Origin: Mycolicibacterium sp. P9-64
Lineage (GTDB): Bacteria; Actinomycetota; Actinomycetes; Mycobacteriales; Mycobacteriaceae
Direction: 5' to 3'
DNA: 64,000 bases
Assembly (NCBI RefSeq): GCF_008329605.1
Contig: NZ_NPKO01000001.1
Span: forward strand, 806,001-870,000
Positions within the stretch are counted from its first letter, which is position 1. Each line of letters begins with the position of its first letter. Position numbers and translations under genes: made by a program. Under the pieces are notes generated by a model. That model searched no databases and was not told the origin of the DNA. It was given only the letters and a program-made list of their open reading frames with translations. Shown in pieces: positions 1 through 8,745 of the stretch.

Positions 1-580
1 CACTGGGGGCCACGATGGTGTGCAGCAGCATCACGCCGTCGTCGGGCATCAGCTTGTACATCTTCTGGAAGAAGTCCTGGTACTTCGCAAAGCCGAAATG
101 CTCGAAGGCGCCGATCGACACGACGCGGTCCACCGGGTCGTTGAACTCCTCCCACGAGGCCAGCCGAACCTCCATGTGCCGCGGACCGTGCGGGTCTGCG
201 ATCGCCTGCTCGATGTGTGCCTTCTGGTTGTGCGACAGCGTCAGACCAACGACGTTGACGTCGTACTTCTCGACGGCTCGCATCATGGCTGCGCCCCAGC
301 CGCAGCCGACGTCGAGCAGCGTCATTCCCGGCTGAAGGCCGAGCTTGCCCAGTGCCAGATCGATCTTGGCGACCTGCGCTTCGTCGAGTGTCATGTCGTC
401 ACGTTCGAAGTAGGCGCAGCTGTAGACCTGGTTGGTGTCTTGCCACAGCGCAAAGAACTCGTTGGACAGGTCGTAGTGCGACTGCACCTGCTCGGCATTC
501 GACCCGCGCGTTCTCGACGTCGACTCCGACAGCCATTTCGGCTGTGCCGCTGATGAAGTGGGGATCTGATCATTGACCAT
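1..580 (-). CDS. Mycolic-acid cyclopropane synthase/methyltransferase (3' end beyond left edge)
   Basis: S-adenosylmethionine-dependent enzyme of the CmaA/PcaA/MmaA group, which adds methyl or cyclopropane groups to meromycolic chains for the mycobacterial envelope. The visible N-terminal 193 residues show [12 protein letters not shown] (35-46), [17 protein letters not shown] (53-69), the SAM loop LLDVGCGWG (88-96) and GLTLSHNQ further on, all diagnostic of the family. The full family length is about 290 residues, so roughly the last third lies outside the window. The ATG at 580 overlaps the stop of the upstream hydrolase gene by 11 bp, so the two are probably one transcript. Which exact paralogue this is (PcaA, CmaA, MmaA) cannot be settled from the fragment. 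Confidence 0.93.
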   Translation of the reverse strand, partial: MVNDQIPTSSAAQPKWLSESTSRTRGSNAEQVQSHYDLSNEFFALWQDTNQVYSCAYFERDDMTLDEAQVAKIDLALGKLGLQPGMTLLDVGCGWGAAMMRAVEKYDVNVVGLTLSHNQKAHIEQAIADPHGPRHMEVRLASWEEFNDPVDRVVSIGAFEHFGFAKYQDFFQKMYKLMPDDGVMLLHTIVAPS

Positions 581-1181
581 TGAGTGTGCCTACCTGTAGT
601 CGTTCGGTAACGAAGTCCGTTGTCAACCGATGCCAGAGCCGGGCATCGCGGAGCAGATAGTGCCCGGCGTCGGGAATGCCGACCCAGTGCGCGTCGACGC
701 CGCGTTCCCGCGCCCGTCGCGTCTGGGCCTCCGACGATCGGGGATCGGTCCAGGTGTCGGCGGTGCCGTGAACGGTCAGCAATCGGCAGTGCGCCTGCAC
801 CAGATCGGCGTCGTCGCGTGGCCACCACGGCGCCAGCGCCACGACGCCGCCCACGCCTTGACGTGCCAGGTGCACCGCGACCCGCGCGCCCATGGAGTGA
901 CCGACCAGCACCAAACTGCTCGGGTTGAGGTCCAGCTCCCGCCGCATCTTCGATAGCGCGTTCTCGGCGTCCCGTAGCGCGTCGAGCGAGGGGTCGTTCC
1001 AACCTCGCAGCCGGTACTGAACCCGTCGCACCGGGATGTGGCCGCCGAGGCTGCGCCGCAACGACCAGGCCAGCCACTTCATCCGCAGGTTGGCGAGTTG
1101 CCAGGGGCGCGAGCGGTCTGCACTGCGCGGCTTTCCGCCGGGCAATATCAGCACACCGCCGACCGTTTGGTTGTCTGCCAT
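570..1181 (-). CDS. Alpha/beta hydrolase (serine hydrolase)
   Basis: A 203-residue alpha/beta-hydrolase fold protein. It has an early strand followed by an oxyanion-type stretch (VLILPGGKP, 10-18), the nucleophile elbow GHSMGAR (about 93-99, Ser95) and a late GHYLL that should supply the catalytic His. The Asp is probably in the VHGTADTW segment. It overlaps the following mycolic-acid methyltransferase by 11 bp, which suggests translational coupling and a role in lipid metabolism. That role is inference only; the substrate is unknown. No strong ribosome-binding site precedes the ATG at 1181. Confidence 0.8.
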   Translation of the reverse strand: MADNQTVGGVLILPGGKPRSADRSRPWQLANLRMKWLAWSLRRSLGGHIPVRRVQYRLRGWNDPSLDALRDAENALSKMRRELDLNPSSLVLVGHSMGARVAVHLARQGVGGVVALAPWWPRDDADLVQAHCRLLTVHGTADTWTDPRSSEAQTRRARERGVDAHWVGIPDAGHYLLRDARLWHRLTTDFVTERLQVGTLNGQ

Positions 1182-1332
1182 TTAAGGGATTCGTTGCCGA
1201 CGCCACCCTGGATGGGGTCGACGATCAAGGCCTTGCGAGTTTGGCCCGCTCAACTCGGGGCATCCCGGATTCACGCAGTAGATCGGCGTGGTTGCCCGAC
1301 CCCAGCCATCCCAAACAGAATCGACTCCAAAC

Positions 1333-1527
1333 ATGCACGACCGCGACACCATCGAAGGCGAGCTGCGCGTGCTCGTCGCGGTCCGCGCGTTGGTCAAGGA
1401 CGAGGGTGGCGACCCGTCCACGGTGCCGATCGACGGCTTGCTCGACGAGCTCGCTGCGGTGATCGCCGCCAGCAGGGAACAGTCCCCGGCAGAGTCCGAG
1501 TTTGACTGCCGTGATGACGGGCATTGA
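1333..1527 (+). CDS. Small conserved-looking hypothetical protein (64 aa)
   Basis: A 64-residue acidic, mostly helical protein beginning MHDRDTIEGELRVLVAVRAL. It has no Cys pair, signal peptide or membrane segment. Codon use matches the neighbours (third-position G/C), and it sits in the same direction 44 bp upstream of the HemK2-type methyltransferase. There is no clear ribosome-binding site before the ATG at 1333, and an in-frame upstream ATG at 1288 exists. Function unknown. It could be a short regulatory or accessory protein of the downstream methyltransferase. Confidence 0.5.
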   Translation: MHDRDTIEGELRVLVAVRALVKDEGGDPSTVPIDGLLDELAAVIAASREQSPAESEFDCRDDGH

Positions 1528-1571
1528 TCTCCTCACATTTCCACCTCAGCATGGAGTTTCGAAAGGCCAAC

Positions 1572-2264
1572 ATGACGAGCGCGCAAACGAATTTGGACAC
1601 CGCCGTTGCACCGGAGCGCGTGTATCGCCCGCAGGACGACTCGCGACTCCTCATCGACGTGATGGAGGAGGCAGGGCTGGCTGCCGGTGCCCGGGTCGCC
1701 GACCTGTGCACCGGCAGCGGCGCAGTGGCGATTGCGGCCCGCCACTTCGGGGCGCGCGAGGTCACTGCTTTCGACGACTGCTCCCGCGCGGTTGCGTGTG
1801 CGCGCATGAACGCGCTGACCGTCGGTGGTGGCGTCGACGTGCACCTCGGATCGTGGGCCCGAGCAGTGGAATTCGGCCCGTATGACTTGGTGGTGTGCAA
1901 TCCGCCGTATGTGCCTCACGATCCGGCCATGGGCGAAGCGCCGCTTCCGGCAGACGTCGGACCTGCACATGCCTGGAACGCAGGGTACGACGGTCGTCTG
2001 GTCCTCGACCCGTTGTGCGCAGCGGCACCCGGTCTGCTCTCCGACGGCGGCACCCTGCTGTTGGTGCAATCCGAATTCGCCGGTCCAGGCGAGACGCTCG
2101 CGGCGCTGAACAGTGTCGGTCTCAGCGCGAAAGTGGCAGCCCGCCGGTGGATTCCGTTCGGTCCTGTGATGTCATCGCGCGCCAGGTGGCTCGAAGACAC
2201 CGCACGGCTCGAGCCGGGGCGCCGAGAGGAAGAGCTCATCGTGATCAGGGCGGACATGCCGTGA
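1572..2264 (+). CDS. HemK2/MTQ2-family protein methyltransferase
   Basis: A 230-residue class I SAM-dependent methyltransferase. The SAM-binding loop is VADLCTGSGAVAI, and the signature NPPYVP (within DLVVCNPPYVPHDP) is the motif of N5-glutamine and adenine-N6 methyltransferases. Length and motif order fit the HemK2/MTQ2 subgroup, whose eukaryotic members methylate a glutamine of release factor; the bacterial substrate is less certain. The ATG at 1572 is preferred over 1524 because AAAGG lies just upstream and the protein then begins at the usual family start. Its stop codon overlaps the GTG of the CDGSH gene (GTGA), so the two are probably co-translated. Confidence 0.85.
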   Translation: MTSAQTNLDTAVAPERVYRPQDDSRLLIDVMEEAGLAAGARVADLCTGSGAVAIAARHFGAREVTAFDDCSRAVACARMNALTVGGGVDVHLGSWARAVEFGPYDLVVCNPPYVPHDPAMGEAPLPADVGPAHAWNAGYDGRLVLDPLCAAAPGLLSDGGTLLLVQSEFAGPGETLAALNSVGLSAKVAARRWIPFGPVMSSRARWLEDTARLEPGRREEELIVIRADMP

Positions 2265-2479
2265 CGAGCCCCGAACCCCGCCTCGTGCAGGTCGTTCCCG
2301 ACGGCCCGGTCATGGTGCAGGGGCCGGTCCGTATCGAGATGCCCGACGGCCGCGTCGTGGAGTCGGACCGATTCATGGTCGCGATCTGCGCGTGCAGGCG
2401 CAGCAAGGACTATCCGCTGTGTGACACCAGCCATCGGTGCCGACCGCGAAAAGCGCCGTCACGCAAGCGGTCTGCGTAA
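2261..2479 (+). CDS. CDGSH iron-sulfur domain protein
   Basis: A 72-residue protein whose C-terminal half carries the [2Fe-2S] signature C-A-C-R-R-S-K-D-Y-P-L-C-D-T-S-H. This is the C-x-C-x2-S-x3-P-x-C-D-x-S-H pattern of CDGSH (mitoNEET-like) proteins, with three Cys and one His as ligands. Its role is probably electron transfer or cluster storage in the cytosol. The GTG at 2261 overlaps the preceding methyltransferase stop. The 3' end overlaps the convergent heme-oxygenase-like gene by 21 bp, another possible iron-linked protein. Confidence 0.85.
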   Translation: MTSPEPRLVQVVPDGPVMVQGPVRIEMPDGRVVESDRFMVAICACRRSKDYPLCDTSHRCRPRKAPSRKRSA

Positions 2480-3490
2480 CGACGAGCGTCCTTGCGCCCA
2501 GCAGTTCATCATGTTGTTGGCGAGGCGTTCCTCGACCACGTCCCTTGCCCGGATGCCGAATATGACGTCGCGATTCAAGTGGGGCTCTCGCGTGACGAGA
2601 TCGCCGACGACGTCGGTGCGCACCACCTGTTCGTGGACCGCGTCCGCCTCGACGTGCTCGCGGTAGAACTCGACGCATGGTCCCGGTGCGCCCATCCGTT
2701 TCAGCGCGTCGACCAACCGACGCGATCCCGGCGACGACGTGATCTCCGTCGACGCGAAATGCCCAACCACCGCACCGCGTAGCTCCCGGTGCAGTCCGAA
2801 CAGCGACATCAGGTTGACCGATGCCAGCGCGTCGGCCGGGACGTCGTCGAGGTAGCCAAGGTAGGTCGAATCCAGCCCAGCGGCGTCCATCAAATCTGCG
2901 TACAGCTTTTGATGGAGGAGCCCACCGCGGCCGCCGCCGTATTCGTCGAACTCGACGGCGACGAAGGAGGCCTTGGCCTGCCCGACGAGACGAGGAATGG
3001 CGAACGCGTGCGGGTCGCCCTCCTTGAGGTGATAGAGCGAGCGATGCACGAAGTACTCCTGCATCTGCTCCCAGGTCCCTTCATCGCGCAGGAAGTACGA
3101 CGGGCCACGGCCATCGGCAGGCTCGACCGACAGGGCATCCATCTCGTCGGCCGCGGTCTCGTCGGGCCCGATGTCGCCGACGTCGCGACGCACTGCGCTG
3201 AGGAATACCTCCTCGAGTCGGGCGCGCACGTGCAGCAGCCCGGGGTTCCATTCCCATCGCGGGTTGACTCCGTCGAATCCGCGGTAGTGCAGCTCGTAGC
3301 AGACGTAGAGAGCCAACTGCAGGTCAAGGCCGTACGGGTCGGCTTCGCTGACGGGAGCGTTCATCGGCCGGGCGTGCAAGGCGGGCCGACCGCGTCGCAG
3401 GATTGCGAGAACTGCCGCCGACAAAGGCCCCACTTCGCGGGGCAGCGTGGGCTCGACGGAGGTCGATGGAAGTGTCACGCGTCGTAGCAT
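2459..3490 (-). CDS. Iron-containing redox enzyme family (heme-oxygenase-like diiron) protein
   Basis: A 343-residue protein of the heme-oxygenase-like diiron oxidase/oxygenase group (Haem_oxygenas_2 type). Diagnostic stretches are FVAVEFDEYGGGRGG with a following His (LLHQKLYADLM), FGLHRELRGAVVGHFA and EFYREHVEADAVHEQV; together they supply the Glu/His ligands of a two-iron site. Members oxidise small amine or fatty-acid substrates, but the one here is unknown. I place the start at the ATG at 3490 because a strong GGAGGAGGAG lies about 10 bp upstream. An upstream in-frame start at 3511 lies within or before that site. It converges on the CDGSH gene. Confidence 0.82.
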   Translation of the reverse strand: MLRRVTLPSTSVEPTLPREVGPLSAAVLAILRRGRPALHARPMNAPVSEADPYGLDLQLALYVCYELHYRGFDGVNPRWEWNPGLLHVRARLEEVFLSAVRRDVGDIGPDETAADEMDALSVEPADGRGPSYFLRDEGTWEQMQEYFVHRSLYHLKEGDPHAFAIPRLVGQAKASFVAVEFDEYGGGRGGLLHQKLYADLMDAAGLDSTYLGYLDDVPADALASVNLMSLFGLHRELRGAVVGHFASTEITSSPGSRRLVDALKRMGAPGPCVEFYREHVEADAVHEQVVRTDVVGDLVTREPHLNRDVIFGIRARDVVEERLANNMMNCWAQGRSSLRRPLA

Positions 3491-3676
3491 TCCCCGTATC
3501 TCCTCCTCCAATCATGGCGGGCGGAGAAAAACTGACGCGCACTCACGAGTTGCGGAATCGGCGCCCGGATACGTGACCGGCTTCTGCGCAGCGGCAACAC
3601 CATTCAAGTTCGGCCGGTAAATCCGTGCAAACAGGGCAATCCCTGCCGACAATGGGGAGCGACGAAACTTGGGGAG

Positions 3677-4414
3677 GTGATCTCGCTGTCCTCTGCGCAA
3701 CGGGAGTTCTCGGCATACGGTCCGTCGCACCTGGTGGTGCTCGTGATCTTCGTGATGGGTGCTGCGCTGCTGGTCTGGCTCGGGCGCGGGCAGACGGAAA
3801 CGCAGGCTCGGCTGGTGAGCCGCGTCCTGGCGGTGCTGCTTCTTGCGGTGTTCGTCGTGGCGATGGTGTACAAGGTGATCCGGCCCGAGATGGATACTTC
3901 GGTGCCGCTGCAGCTGTGCGATGTTGCCGAACTCGTCGCGGTCTACGCACTGTGGTCGCAACGGCATTGGGCGTTCTCGCTCACGTACTTCTGGGGCCTG
4001 GTCCTCAGCTCACAGGCTCTGATCACACCGGACGTCGGCACGCCTGAGGAAGGAGCGCCAGACTTCCCCCACCATCTGTTCGTCACCTTCTTCGCGTTGC
4101 ACGTGCTCGTCGTCTGGTCGGCGATCTATCTCACCTGGGGACGTGGGATGCGGCCGACGTGGCGCAGCTACCGCTTCGCCGTCGCCGCCACACTCGTGTG
4201 GGCGGCATTCACCTTCGCGTTCAACTCCGTCGCGGGAACCAACTATGGCTACCTCAACGCGAAACCCCCGACCGCGAGCGTGCTCGACGCGCTGGGTCCG
4301 TGGCCGGTCTACGTGCTCGTCGAGACGACGATCGTGATCATCGTGTGGGCCCTGATGACCTGGCCGTGGGTGCGGGCACGGCACCACGTGAACGTCGACT
4401 CACAGGTGGTCTGA
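3677..4414 (+). CDS. YwaF-like integral membrane protein (TIGR02206 type)
   Basis: A 245-residue protein with about six to seven hydrophobic helices. It begins near HLVVLVIFVMGAALLVWL and ends with VETTIVIIVWALMTW and a short charged tail. The conserved loops PLQLCDVAELVAVYAL and NYGYLNAKPP match the YwaF/TIGR02206 family of unknown function. The GTG at 3677 is taken as start; a GGGGAG run abuts it directly, so the true start may lie a few codons further in. The gene stands alone, followed 100 bp later by the metallophosphatase. Confidence 0.75.
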   Translation: MISLSSAQREFSAYGPSHLVVLVIFVMGAALLVWLGRGQTETQARLVSRVLAVLLLAVFVVAMVYKVIRPEMDTSVPLQLCDVAELVAVYALWSQRHWAFSLTYFWGLVLSSQALITPDVGTPEEGAPDFPHHLFVTFFALHVLVVWSAIYLTWGRGMRPTWRSYRFAVAATLVWAAFTFAFNSVAGTNYGYLNAKPPTASVLDALGPWPVYVLVETTIVIIVWALMTWPWVRARHHVNVDSQVV

Positions 4415-4514
4415 TTCTGAAACTTGAACGGCGGCCGGCGAGAAAGTTAACCGAACGTTCTTCCGTGGTTCCATCCCTCGGCTGGCTTCGAGCTGGGGCG
4501 TAGGCGAGCATCCT

Positions 4515-6218
4515 GTGGTGCCCACGAATCGCTCGAGCACTGCCGGTGAGATCCCCGACACCGGAATTCCGCCTGCGGTGGCCGCCGACATGACGATCGC
4601 TGAGCAGTACGAGTGGCATCAGGCCAATCTGCGCCGACATCGCGTGTCGCGACGAAACTTCCTGCGGGGCTCGGCAGCTGCGGCGGCGGTCTCCGCGGTG
4701 GGGCTGTCGCCGTTCGGCCGTCGCGCCTACGCCGAGGACGTGCAGCTGGCGGTGGCAAACCGGCGGGTCGGTTTTGGCGGCGACGCTTCCAGTCAGTTGC
4801 GGCTCGCCGCGCAGCTGTCGCGAAACCCGAAGGGCACCAAGGTCTTCCTCGACCACGGCCCGACTCCTGCACTGGGCGCCAGCGTCGAGGCGGAGGTCCG
4901 CAACCTGATGACCCAGATTCCCACGGGTGATGGCGGATTGTTGGGAGCCGAACAGTTCTACGTCCACGCCCCCGTGAACGGTCTGCCGGGCCGCATGCCG
5001 CACTTCTACCAGTGGCGTACCGACGACGGCTTCATCACCGACGTCCGCTCGGCGAGCACCGCGATGCCCAGTGTGCGTGATGCGATGGGCACTTTCCGGT
5101 TCACGATGATCGGCGACCAAGGCACCGACGAGACACCGCTGCTGCCGCCTGGTCTCACGCCCGGTGACTACGACGACAACTACTACAAGCCCGACGATGA
5201 TCCGACCGTTCCGCACACCACCAACCTGATGAATCAGATCGCGGCGTCCAACCCGGACTTCCACGTGCTCGCGGGTGACATTGCCTACGCCGACCCCGAC
5301 GGTGCGGGCAAGCCTCCGAAGTTCATGAAGTCGGGCAAGCCGCCGGCCGGCTTCGACAGGTTCAACCCCTTCGTGTGGGATGTCTACTTCGGGCTGATCG
5401 AGGCCAGTGCGTCGACGACGCCGTGGATGTTCGCCACCGGCAACCACGACATGGAAGCTGCGTACCCGACGCACGGTTACGGCGGGCATCTGGCGCGGAT
5501 GGACTTTCCCGGCAACGGGCCCAAGGGCTGCCCGTCGGTGTACTCGTTCACCTACGGCAACGTCGCGGTGCTGTCGCTGGACGCAAACGACGTCAGCTAC
5601 GAGATCACCGCCAACACCGGATACTCGCACGGTGCCCAAAACACTTGGGTGGAACGCACATTGGCCGCGCACCGCGCAAATCCCAACATCGACTTCATCA
5701 TCTGCTTCTTTCACCACTGCGCGTACTCGACCACCGCGTCGCACGCCAGCGATGGTGGCGTGCGGTCGGCCTGGACGGCGTTGTTCGACCGCTACCAGGT
5801 CGACCTGGTGCTTCAGGGGCACAACCACGTCTTCGAGCGCTCCGACCCGATCCGGGCCAACCGGCCGACGACCGTCGCCGCCGACAACGGGATCGTCTAC
5901 CCCGAAACCGATGGCATCGTCTACTACACGGTCGGATGCGGCGGTCGGCCGCGCTACGAATTCCAGCCCGGTGAGCTGGAAAGCTATCGCGGCAACGAAC
6001 TCGCCGATACGTTCGTGCCCAACAGCTACGTCTGGGACGCGCAGGGCGGCAAGCAGGACGAGGCCGTCGCGTGGTCGAGGGTGCGCTACCGCGGCTATGC
6101 CTTCATCCGGGTCGACGTGCGACCTGGGCAGCTGGTCAGCGAGATGGACGTGGTGGCCGTCGACGAATATGGCAGGGAGCTCGACAAGCTCACCTACCGG
6201 CGCCCGGTTCGCGCCTGA
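4515..6218 (+). CDS. Tat-exported purple-acid-phosphatase-like metallophosphoesterase
   Basis: A 567-residue exported phosphoesterase. The N-terminus carries a twin-arginine signal (SRRNFLRG, about 45-52) followed by an Ala-rich hydrophobic stretch ending near RAYA. The catalytic domain shows the calcineurin-like metal motifs in order: IGDQG, GDIAYAD, GNHD, a His-containing CFFHHCAYS and GHNHVFERS. These fit a purple-acid-phosphatase-like enzyme with a preceding beta-sandwich-like region. It probably releases phosphate outside the membrane. The start is one of two adjacent GTG codons (4515 or 4518), with no good ribosome-binding site. It is distinct from the PhoD- and PhoA-type phosphatases elsewhere in this window. 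Confidence 0.85.
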   Translation: MVPTNRSSTAGEIPDTGIPPAVAADMTIAEQYEWHQANLRRHRVSRRNFLRGSAAAAAVSAVGLSPFGRRAYAEDVQLAVANRRVGFGGDASSQLRLAAQLSRNPKGTKVFLDHGPTPALGASVEAEVRNLMTQIPTGDGGLLGAEQFYVHAPVNGLPGRMPHFYQWRTDDGFITDVRSASTAMPSVRDAMGTFRFTMIGDQGTDETPLLPPGLTPGDYDDNYYKPDDDPTVPHTTNLMNQIAASNPDFHVLAGDIAYADPDGAGKPPKFMKSGKPPAGFDRFNPFVWDVYFGLIEASASTTPWMFATGNHDMEAAYPTHGYGGHLARMDFPGNGPKGCPSVYSFTYGNVAVLSLDANDVSYEITANTGYSHGAQNTWVERTLAAHRANPNIDFIICFFHHCAYSTTASHASDGGVRSAWTALFDRYQVDLVLQGHNHVFERSDPIRANRPTTVAADNGIVYPETDGIVYYTVGCGGRPRYEFQPGELESYRGNELADTFVPNSYVWDAQGGKQDEAVAWSRVRYRGYAFIRVDVRPGQLVSEMDVVAVDEYGRELDKLTYRRPVRA

Positions 6219-6448
6219 GCTCTATTCGCTCAGAGCATCGGTGGAGGGCTGCCGTCGCGCTCTCGCGTCCGATCGCGCGGCCTCGAGCACCAAGTACGCA
6301 CGCCGTCTGCGGCGATGTCAATACCGTTGAGTTGACGCTGACGTGGGGACGAGGGGTTACAGTTACCTTCAAGCGGCCACTGATGGCCGACGTGGGTGCT
6401 GAGGGAAACGACGGCGTTCTGCGTGACAGAACGTTTCCCGGAGGGCAT

Positions 6449-7609
6449 GTGCCTCAACTCAAACTCGGCGTCATTGGCAGGACCGGCAAGGAGAACGAAC
6501 GCCGGGTTCCGATCCATCCGCACCATCTCGACCGTATCGATGCCGACGTGCGCGCAAGCATCTACTTCGAGTGTGGCTACGGCGCGAACTTCGGCGTCTC
6601 CGACGCGGAACTGTCGGAGTTGGCGGCCGGAGTGCGCTCCCGCGAGCAGTTGATCGCGGAATGCGACGTGATCCTTCTCATCAAGCCGGAGGCAAGCGAT
6701 CTCGCCGAACTTCGGGTCGGCCAGGTGCTGTGGGGCTGGCCGCACTGCGTCCAGGACCGAGAACTGACTCAGCAGGCCATCGAGCGGCGGCAAACGCTGA
6801 TCGCCTTCGAGGCGATGAACTGGTGGGGCGACGACGGCTCGTTCAAATTGCATGTGTTCCACAAGAACAACGAAATGGCCGGCTACTGCTCGGTGCTGCA
6901 CGCGTTGGCGCTCATCGGGTCGACCGGCATGTACGGCCGCCGGTTGCGGGCAGCCGTCATCGGCTTCGGCGCCACCGCACGCGGTGCGGTGACGGCCCTG
7001 AGTGCCCACGGGATTCACGACGTCGACATCTTCACCAACCGCGGCGTGACGGAGGTGGCCTCACCGATTCATTCGGCGGACATCGTCCAGTTCGAGCACG
7101 ACTACGACCCCGAGGGCGGGTCGTCGATGAGTTTCGCGCTCACACCGGATGGCAGGATGCCGCTGACGCCGTACCTGGCCGAGCACGACGTCGTCGTCAA
7201 CTGCGTGTTGCAGGACACCAACGCGCCCCTGACCTTCCTGGACGAAGACGGTCTCGCCGCGTTCCGGCCAGGTAGCCTGATAATCGACGTATCGTGTGAT
7301 GAGGCAATGGGTTTCAGTTGGGCCCGCCCGACGTCGTTCGAGCATCCGACGTTCATCGTCGGTGACAACATCACCTACTACGCGGTCGACCACAGCCCGT
7401 CCTATCTGTGGGATTCGGCGAGCTGGGAGATCAGCGAGGCGGTTCTTTCCTACCTGCCGACGGTGCTTGCCGGGCGGGACGCATGGGACGCCGACCAGAC
7501 GGTGTCCCGGGCGGTCGAGATCCTCGACGGAACGGTCCGCAATCCCGACATCCTGGCGTTTCAGCATCGTCTGCCTGACTATCCGCATGGGCGTACCGAC
7601 ACCCGTTGA
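6449..7609 (+). CDS. Alanine-dehydrogenase/PNT-family enzyme, N5-(carboxyethyl)ornithine synthase-like
   Basis: A 386-residue NAD(P)-dependent dehydrogenase of the alanine dehydrogenase/transhydrogenase family. The N-terminal block GKENERRVPIHP and FECGYGANFGVSDAEL matches N5-(carboxyethyl)ornithine synthase, which reductively condenses pyruvate with an amino group. The nucleotide-binding region is AAVIGFGATARGAV, with a later SLIIDVSCDEAMGF stretch. The GTG at 6449 is preferred because GGAGGG lies just upstream and the protein begins at the family N-terminus; an in-frame ATG at 6383 is the alternative. The 230 bp before it hold no gene that I can support. Confidence 0.75.
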   Translation: MPQLKLGVIGRTGKENERRVPIHPHHLDRIDADVRASIYFECGYGANFGVSDAELSELAAGVRSREQLIAECDVILLIKPEASDLAELRVGQVLWGWPHCVQDRELTQQAIERRQTLIAFEAMNWWGDDGSFKLHVFHKNNEMAGYCSVLHALALIGSTGMYGRRLRAAVIGFGATARGAVTALSAHGIHDVDIFTNRGVTEVASPIHSADIVQFEHDYDPEGGSSMSFALTPDGRMPLTPYLAEHDVVVNCVLQDTNAPLTFLDEDGLAAFRPGSLIIDVSCDEAMGFSWARPTSFEHPTFIVGDNITYYAVDHSPSYLWDSASWEISEAVLSYLPTVLAGRDAWDADQTVSRAVEILDGTVRNPDILAFQHRLPDYPHGRTDTR

Positions 7610-7684
7610 CCGACGGCGGCGTAACGTCGGAAGTATCGGGCAGCTCGGTTTCGAGCGAACATGCCCGACTACGAAGGAAATTCG

Positions 7685-7843
7685 ATGGCCTCCTCAACTC
7701 TGCTCCGTTCCCCCTACGACCGGCGTGTCGATCTCGTCAAGGACACCATTACGGCCAACTCGAAGCTCAGCGACAAGGCTGCACGCGAACTGGCCGTGCA
7801 CGTCCTGAGCGCCCTGAACTCCATCCCCGAAAAGGTGCGCTGA
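7685..7843 (+). CDS. Small conserved hypothetical protein (52 aa, DUF6307-like)
   Basis: A 52-residue protein starting MASSTLLRSPYDRR and ending NSIPEKVR, with an amphipathic helical centre. A GAAGGAAA ribosome-binding site lies 5-6 bp upstream of the ATG at 7685, better than the in-frame ATG at 7661. The pattern resembles the small actinobacterial DUF6307 family as I recall it, but I cannot verify this here. Function unknown. It is followed 20 bp later by another short gene in the same direction. Confidence 0.65.
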   Translation: MASSTLLRSPYDRRVDLVKDTITANSKLSDKAARELAVHVLSALNSIPEKVR

Positions 7844-7863
7844 GCACGCGCTCGGCGACGTTC

Positions 7864-8058
7864 ATGACGGTTACGGTGACGCTCCCCGACGGTGGGACCG
7901 ACGAGTACATGCGGTTCGGCGACGCCTATGTTCAGCACCGCGACGGCAGGCTTGACGTGCTACGTCGTGGCGCGAAGGACCCGCACAGCTATGAGTCGGG
8001 GGAGTGGATCGACGTTGCGGGCGACCAGTCGAGGAAGAAGACCCGTTTCTGGGGTTGA
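7864..8058 (+). CDS. Small hypothetical protein (64 aa)
   Basis: A 64-residue protein starting MTVTVTLPDGGTDEYMRFG and ending SRKKTRFWG. It looks like a small beta-rich domain with a basic C-terminus, and has no signal peptide or membrane helix. It follows the 52-residue gene by 20 bp and is itself followed 25 bp later by a hairpin terminator, so the two probably form a short transcript. No convincing ribosome-binding site is visible. Function unknown. Confidence 0.6.
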   Translation: MTVTVTLPDGGTDEYMRFGDAYVQHRDGRLDVLRRGAKDPHSYESGEWIDVAGDQSRKKTRFWG

Positions 8059-8083
8059 TCGACGGCGCCTCACGCCCACGACT

Positions 8084-8122
8084 CCGCCCCATCGCCGCTC
8101 AGGCCGTGGGGCGGTGTTCGTT
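8084..8122 (+). terminator. Intrinsic-type terminator after the 7864 gene
   Basis: Perfect 8-bp arms CCGCCCCA (8084-8091) and TGGGGCGG (8107-8114) around a 15-base loop, followed by a T-rich run (TGTTCGTTTT). It is placed just after the short gene ending at 8058. Confidence 0.7.
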
Positions 8123-8256
8123 TTGCCTCAGCACCTCTCGGCGCGTTCCCGACCACGCCCAACGTGTAGCCAGGGCGGAATTTCGCCTCGCGAGCCGCCT
8201 TCCCCGCACATTGGGCGGCGGATCGCCGTGACTGTCCGAGACCCACGTACCCCACC

Positions 8257-8300
8257 AAGCCCGAGAGCCCGGATGCATCAGCATCCGGGCTCTCGGGCTT
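8257..8300. terminator. Long perfect hairpin, probable bidirectional terminator
   Basis: A 44-bp inverted repeat with 20-bp perfect arms (AAGCCCGAGAG... and its complement) around the loop ATCA. It lies 10 bp beyond the stop of the minus-strand gene at 8310-8444 and after the plus-strand genes ending at 8058, so it could stop transcription from both sides. The core GAGAGCCCGGATG recurs in the hairpin at 16608-16645. Confidence 0.75.
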
Positions 8301-8309
8301 GGCTAGGAC

Positions 8310-8444
8310 TCAGCGCTTCTTGGAGTTCAGCACCGACTCGGCCTGCGAGGTGTTATCGGACTTCGCGCGCTTGTCGGCGCGTTTCTCCTTCAACGACTTT
8401 CCGGACTTCTTGGCCATGGCTTGGCGGGGCGATTTGTCGGTCAT
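8310..8444 (-). CDS. Very small basic protein (44 aa)
   Basis: A 44-residue Lys/Arg-rich protein reading MTDKSPRQAMAKKSGKSL onward and ending SVLNSKKR; about one third of its residues are Lys or Arg. A GAGGAA ribosome-binding site lies 6-7 bp upstream of the ATG at 8444, and a perfect hairpin terminator begins 10 bp after the stop, so the transcription unit looks complete. It has no hydrophobic segment. High basic charge suggests binding to nucleic acid or ribosome, but this is inference. Function unknown. Confidence 0.72.
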   Translation of the reverse strand: MTDKSPRQAMAKKSGKSLKEKRADKRAKSDNTSQAESVLNSKKR

Positions 8445-8745
8445 TTGGCTTCCTCTGTTGAGACGGAGGCCTGGGTGGTCCCGATATTCGGACTGTACGC
8501 GCCGGCGTGATCCGGTGTCGCGTCTGCGCGGTCCGAAATAATCTCGGAATCAATTGATTTCGCGTCATCGCCGAGCGCCGGAGTCGCCCTGCGTGCGCCG
8601 ATGGAAGCGGTCGCATCGTCAACAACATTGCAGGTCAGCGCGGGCGAGTGCGGTCATTGACCTGGCCGCCATCCGCGGATGGAAGGCCGCCGATGGCGCT
8701 GTGAGGGTGTAAGGTGAGAAGCGTTGGGAAACCGACCAGTCCGGA
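8445..8745. other. Gap without a supportable gene
   Basis: About 300 bp between the 44-residue gene and the leader ORF of the glycan operon. Short minus-strand frames exist but have poor composition and no ribosome-binding site. It should contain the promoters for both flanking units. A possible -10 (TAAGGT) lies near 8711-8716, without a convincing -35. Confidence 0.5.

Noticed and set aside
391..1206. 271-residue minus-strand frame
   Set aside because: Arg/Ala/Gly-rich shadow overlapping the better-supported hydrolase (570-1181) and the methyltransferase; no family motif.
4338..5828. 496-residue minus-strand frame opposite the metallophosphatase
   Set aside because: High Val/Arg/Gly content typical of antisense GC-rich frames; the plus strand has a clear Tat signal and metal motifs.
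6219..6448. Possible promoter TTGACG/TACAGT near 6332-6363
   Set aside because: Spacer is 20 bp and no supporting operator or start geometry; too weak to list.
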